Origin: Kineosphaera limosa NBRC 100340
Lineage (GTDB): Bacteria; Actinomycetota; Actinomycetes; Actinomycetales; Dermatophilaceae
Assembly: GCF_000298215.1 (NCBI RefSeq)
Contig: NZ_BAHD01000015.1
Span: 52,512 to 116,511 of the forward strand
Direction of reading: 5' to 3'
DNA length: 64,000 nt
This document shows, piece by piece, positions 61,993 to 64,000 of this stretch; the first letter of the stretch is position 1, and each line of letters begins with the position of its first letter. Both the position numbers and the translations under genes were made by a program. The notes beneath the pieces are model-generated. The model had not been told where the DNA came from. It ran no database searches and saw nothing but the letters and a program-made list of their open reading frames with translations.

Positions 61993-63674
61993 CGGCGCGC
62001 GCCGACGCTGCCCACCGCGACCGCGGGCTGGGCGTCCTCGACATCCGCGGGCGTCGCGGTACCGGCAGTCGTCTCGGCACTGGCATTCGCTTCAGTGCCG
62101 TCAGTCGTGTCGACAACGGCACTCGTGTCGACGTCGGCGCTCGCAACGGCATCGACGCTCGGCTGTGCAACGTCGGTCGCCGTCGGCGGGAGCTCGTCGC
62201 GCGTCCGCAGGAAGCGACCCGCGACGAGGCCCGCGAGGGTCAGCACCACGACGCCGACGGTCATCGTCAGGTCCATGCCGGCGACGAAGGCGTCGGACGC
62301 GCTCTGGCGCAGCACGTCTCCGATCCCTGCGGGCAGGCTGTTGGCCAGTTCGTGTGCGGCACCGAGGGTTTGGCGGGCCTGCTCCAGCTGCGCGGGGTTG
62401 AGCCCGGGGATGTCGCCCAGGCCGCGGGCGTAGACGGCGAGCCCGATGGTGCCGAGCACCGCGGTGCCCATCGCCCCACCGAACTCGTACCCGGTCTCCG
62501 AGATCGCGGAGGCGGCGCCGGCCCGCTCCGGTGGAGCGGCGGTCAGGATGACGTCGTTGGTGAGGGTCTCGGCCAGGCCGACGCCCAGCCCGAGCAGCAC
62601 GGAGGCGACGGCGAAGGTGGTGATGCCGGTCGCGTCATCCAGTCGCGTCGCCACGGCGAAACCCGCGGCGCTGAGCAGGAGGCCTGTGACGACGATCGCG
62701 CGGACCGGAATCCTGCGCGCCAGTACGGGGGAGGCGAGGGCGCCGGCGACCGTCGACACGGCCAGCGGCAGCAGCCACAATCCGGCGAGGGCAGGGTTCA
62801 TCCCCTGCACGAGCATGAGGTACTGCGGGAGGAAGAACATCGCCCCGACCAGCGCGAACACCGCAAGGACGTTCGTCGTCACCGCCCCGGAGAAGCCGGG
62901 TTCGGAGAAGAGCCGCACGTCGATCATCGGGCTGGCCAGACGGCGCTGACGGCGCACGAACAGCCACAGGATCGTCGCTCCGGCCAGCGCGACCACGGCC
63001 ACGGTCAGGCTGGGCTCCTTGACGGCGGTCTTCAGCGCGTAGACCACGGCGAGCAGGCCCGCGATCGACATCAGCGCCGAGGCCACGTCGAACGCGCCCG
63101 GGTTGGGGTCCTTCGACTCGGGGACCAGCAGCGCGCAGGCGATGAGGAAGACGAACATGATCGGGGCGTTGATGAGGAACACCGAGCCCCACCAGAAGTG
63201 CTCCAGGAGGAAGCCGCCGAGCACCGGCCCGACCGCTGCGCCGCCGGAGAAGGCCGCCGCCCAGATCGCGATGGCGATCCGCCGCTCCGCGCGCTCGGGG
63301 AAGATCGAGCGGAGCAGACCCAGGGTCGAGGGCATGAGGGTGGCGCCACCCAGGCCGAGCAGGGCGCGCGCGGCAATGAGCATCTCCGGGGTTGTTGCGA
63401 ACGCCGCCATCACCGAGGCGAGCCCGAAGATCGGTGCGCCGATGAGCAGCAGGCGCCGCCGCCCGATCCGGTCGCCGAGGCTGCCCATGAGCACCAGCAG
63501 CCCCGCCAGCAGGAACGAGTACAGGTCGATGATCCACAACAACTGTGTGGAAGTCGGGTCCAGATCGGCGCTGAGCGCCGGGATGGCGATGCCGAGGACG
63601 GTCATGTCGATGCTGATGAGCAGCACGGGCAGCACGAGCACTGCGAGCGCGGACCAGCGACGCACGGGGGACAA
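61989..63674 (-). CDS. MFS multidrug exporter, DHA2 (14-helix) type
   Basis: 561 residues from TTG 63674 with GAGGT seven bases upstream (GTG 63665 possible). LVLPVLLISIDMTVLGIAIPALSADL is the DHA2 first-helix motif. MGSLGDRIGRRRLLLIG is motif A, and AFSGGAAVGPVLGGFLLEHFWWGSVFLINAP is the antiporter motif C. An acidic Ser/Thr/Ala-rich tail of about 65 residues ends the protein. Proton-driven efflux; followed by its TetR gene. Confidence 0.93.
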   Translation of the reverse strand: MSPVRRWSALAVLVLPVLLISIDMTVLGIAIPALSADLDPTSTQLLWIIDLYSFLLAGLLVLMGSLGDRIGRRRLLLIGAPIFGLASVMAAFATTPEMLIAARALLGLGGATLMPSTLGLLRSIFPERAERRIAIAIWAAAFSGGAAVGPVLGGFLLEHFWWGSVFLINAPIMFVFLIACALLVPESKDPNPGAFDVASALMSIAGLLAVVYALKTAVKEPSLTVAVVALAGATILWLFVRRQRRLASPMIDVRLFSEPGFSGAVTTNVLAVFALVGAMFFLPQYLMLVQGMNPALAGLWLLPLAVSTVAGALASPVLARRIPVRAIVVTGLLLSAAGFAVATRLDDATGITTFAVASVLLGLGVGLAETLTNDVILTAAPPERAGAASAISETGYEFGGAMGTAVLGTIGLAVYARGLGDIPGLNPAQLEQARQTLGAAHELANSLPAGIGDVLRQSASDAFVAGMDLTMTVGVVVLTLAGLVAGRFLRTRDELPPTATDVAQPSVDAVASADVDTSAVVDTTDGTEANASAETTAGTATPADVEDAQPAVAVGSVGARR

Positions 63675-63741
63675 CGGGCACCTCGTTCTTCAGGCGCCGG
63701 CTTCCGGCGCAGGGGTTGTGATCGCCCCAGTGTGACAAAGT

Positions 63742-63759
63742 TTGGCCACTTGGCCAAGT
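63742..63759. promoter_or_regulatory. TetR operator upstream of the MFS exporter
   Basis: TTGGCC-ACTT-GGCCAA (63742-63757) overlaps the perfect 12-base palindrome ACTTGGCCAAGT (63748-63759), giving three related half-sites. About 70 bases before the exporter start, where the promoter is expected. Confidence 0.65.
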
Positions 63760-63775
63760 TCTCATGTTGGTGAGC

Positions 63776-64000
63776 CTGATCGTGCACGAGCGTGCGTGCG
63801 GCGTGGCTTGTCGTCGCTGCGGCGCACCTGGGGCGGGTGTGATGCAGATCACGGTAGTTGCCGATCGCGCGATGCTCCGAAATCGACTGCGCCGCAGTGG
63901 GATTCATGGCCTCTAGATGCAGTTTGAATCCCGTTGTGCCGCAGCTCTATTCATCAATTTGTGGCAGTGCTAATACAAATTATGTTCGATACAGTTGTCG
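63776..64000. other. upstream region at the window edge, no gene seen
   Basis: 225 bases with lower G+C toward the right end (AATTTGTGGCAG, AATACAAATTATG). No open frame with coding bias and no RNA gene. Probably a promoter region for a gene beyond the window. Confidence 0.4.

Noticed and set aside
63905..63960. tRNA-like sequence (GTTTGAATCCC)
   Set aside because: The bases flanking it do not pair as a T stem and no acceptor or anticodon arm can be folded.

Overview
The window is about 70% G+C, uses many GTG and some TTG starts, and carries families typical of high-GC actinobacteria: a LysE/LysG pair, PucR, PaaX and IclR regulators, a 428-residue citrate synthase, and a TM0106-type RecB-like nuclease fused to a helicase. 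I take it to be a chromosomal segment of an actinobacterium, perhaps Micrococcales. That placement is an impression from gene content. I see no transposase, integrase, CRISPR array, rRNA or tRNA.

Layout. 1-9.2 kb: end of a Bcr/CflA exporter, a gamma-carbonic-anhydrase-like protein, a secreted amidase, alkaline phosphatase with a possible PHO box, a TetR/DUF1059 divergon, a duplicated block (WapI-like immunity gene plus small acetyltransferase, with the immunity gene nearly erased in one copy), a flavin disulfide reductase and citrate synthase. 9.2-18.2 kb: an orphan histidine kinase, a DUF4143 ATPase behind four exact 23-bp iterons, a five-gene pxpA-BCCP-accC-pxpB-pxpC operon, a DUF2945 gene fragment and a small membrane protein. 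18.2-27.4 kb: an exporter-like membrane protein with a divergent TetR, then a likely betaine/stachydrine N-demethylation locus (two IclR regulators, an Old-Yellow-Enzyme/DgcA-like protein, a Rieske oxygenase and its reductase). 27.4-41.5 kb: NYN protein, a deleted aldo/keto reductase, HAD, PaaX, small membrane proteins, a molybdopterin oxidoreductase, PAS/DUF2945, PucR, esterase, GH3 glucosidase, back-to-back truncated DinB and VOC genes, LysG with ATA where its start should be, LysE, and a minisatellite. 41.5-49.1 kb: TIGR01777 epimerase, VOC proteins, DsrE, AraC, a guanidine-III riboswitch ahead of a Gdx exporter, a frameshifted secreted hydrolase, an esterase and a Nudix protein. 49.1-54.1 kb: a ureohydrolase/TPP-enzyme operon with a cupin-XRE regulator and a divergent sodium symporter. 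54.1-64 kb: P-loop and SRPBCC proteins, an antiporter, the 1281-residue nuclease-helicase, ArsR/AHSA1, and an MFS exporter cotranscribed with its TetR.

Beyond the genes, the most distinctive signal is a small family of intergenic long-hairpin elements (three complete, one half) with 22-27 bp arms, 63-69 nt loops and a shared loop motif around CAGGTCAG. Several local decay scars occur: a deleted immunity gene, a deleted aldo/keto reductase, a double gene decapitation, a start-codon change and a frameshift.
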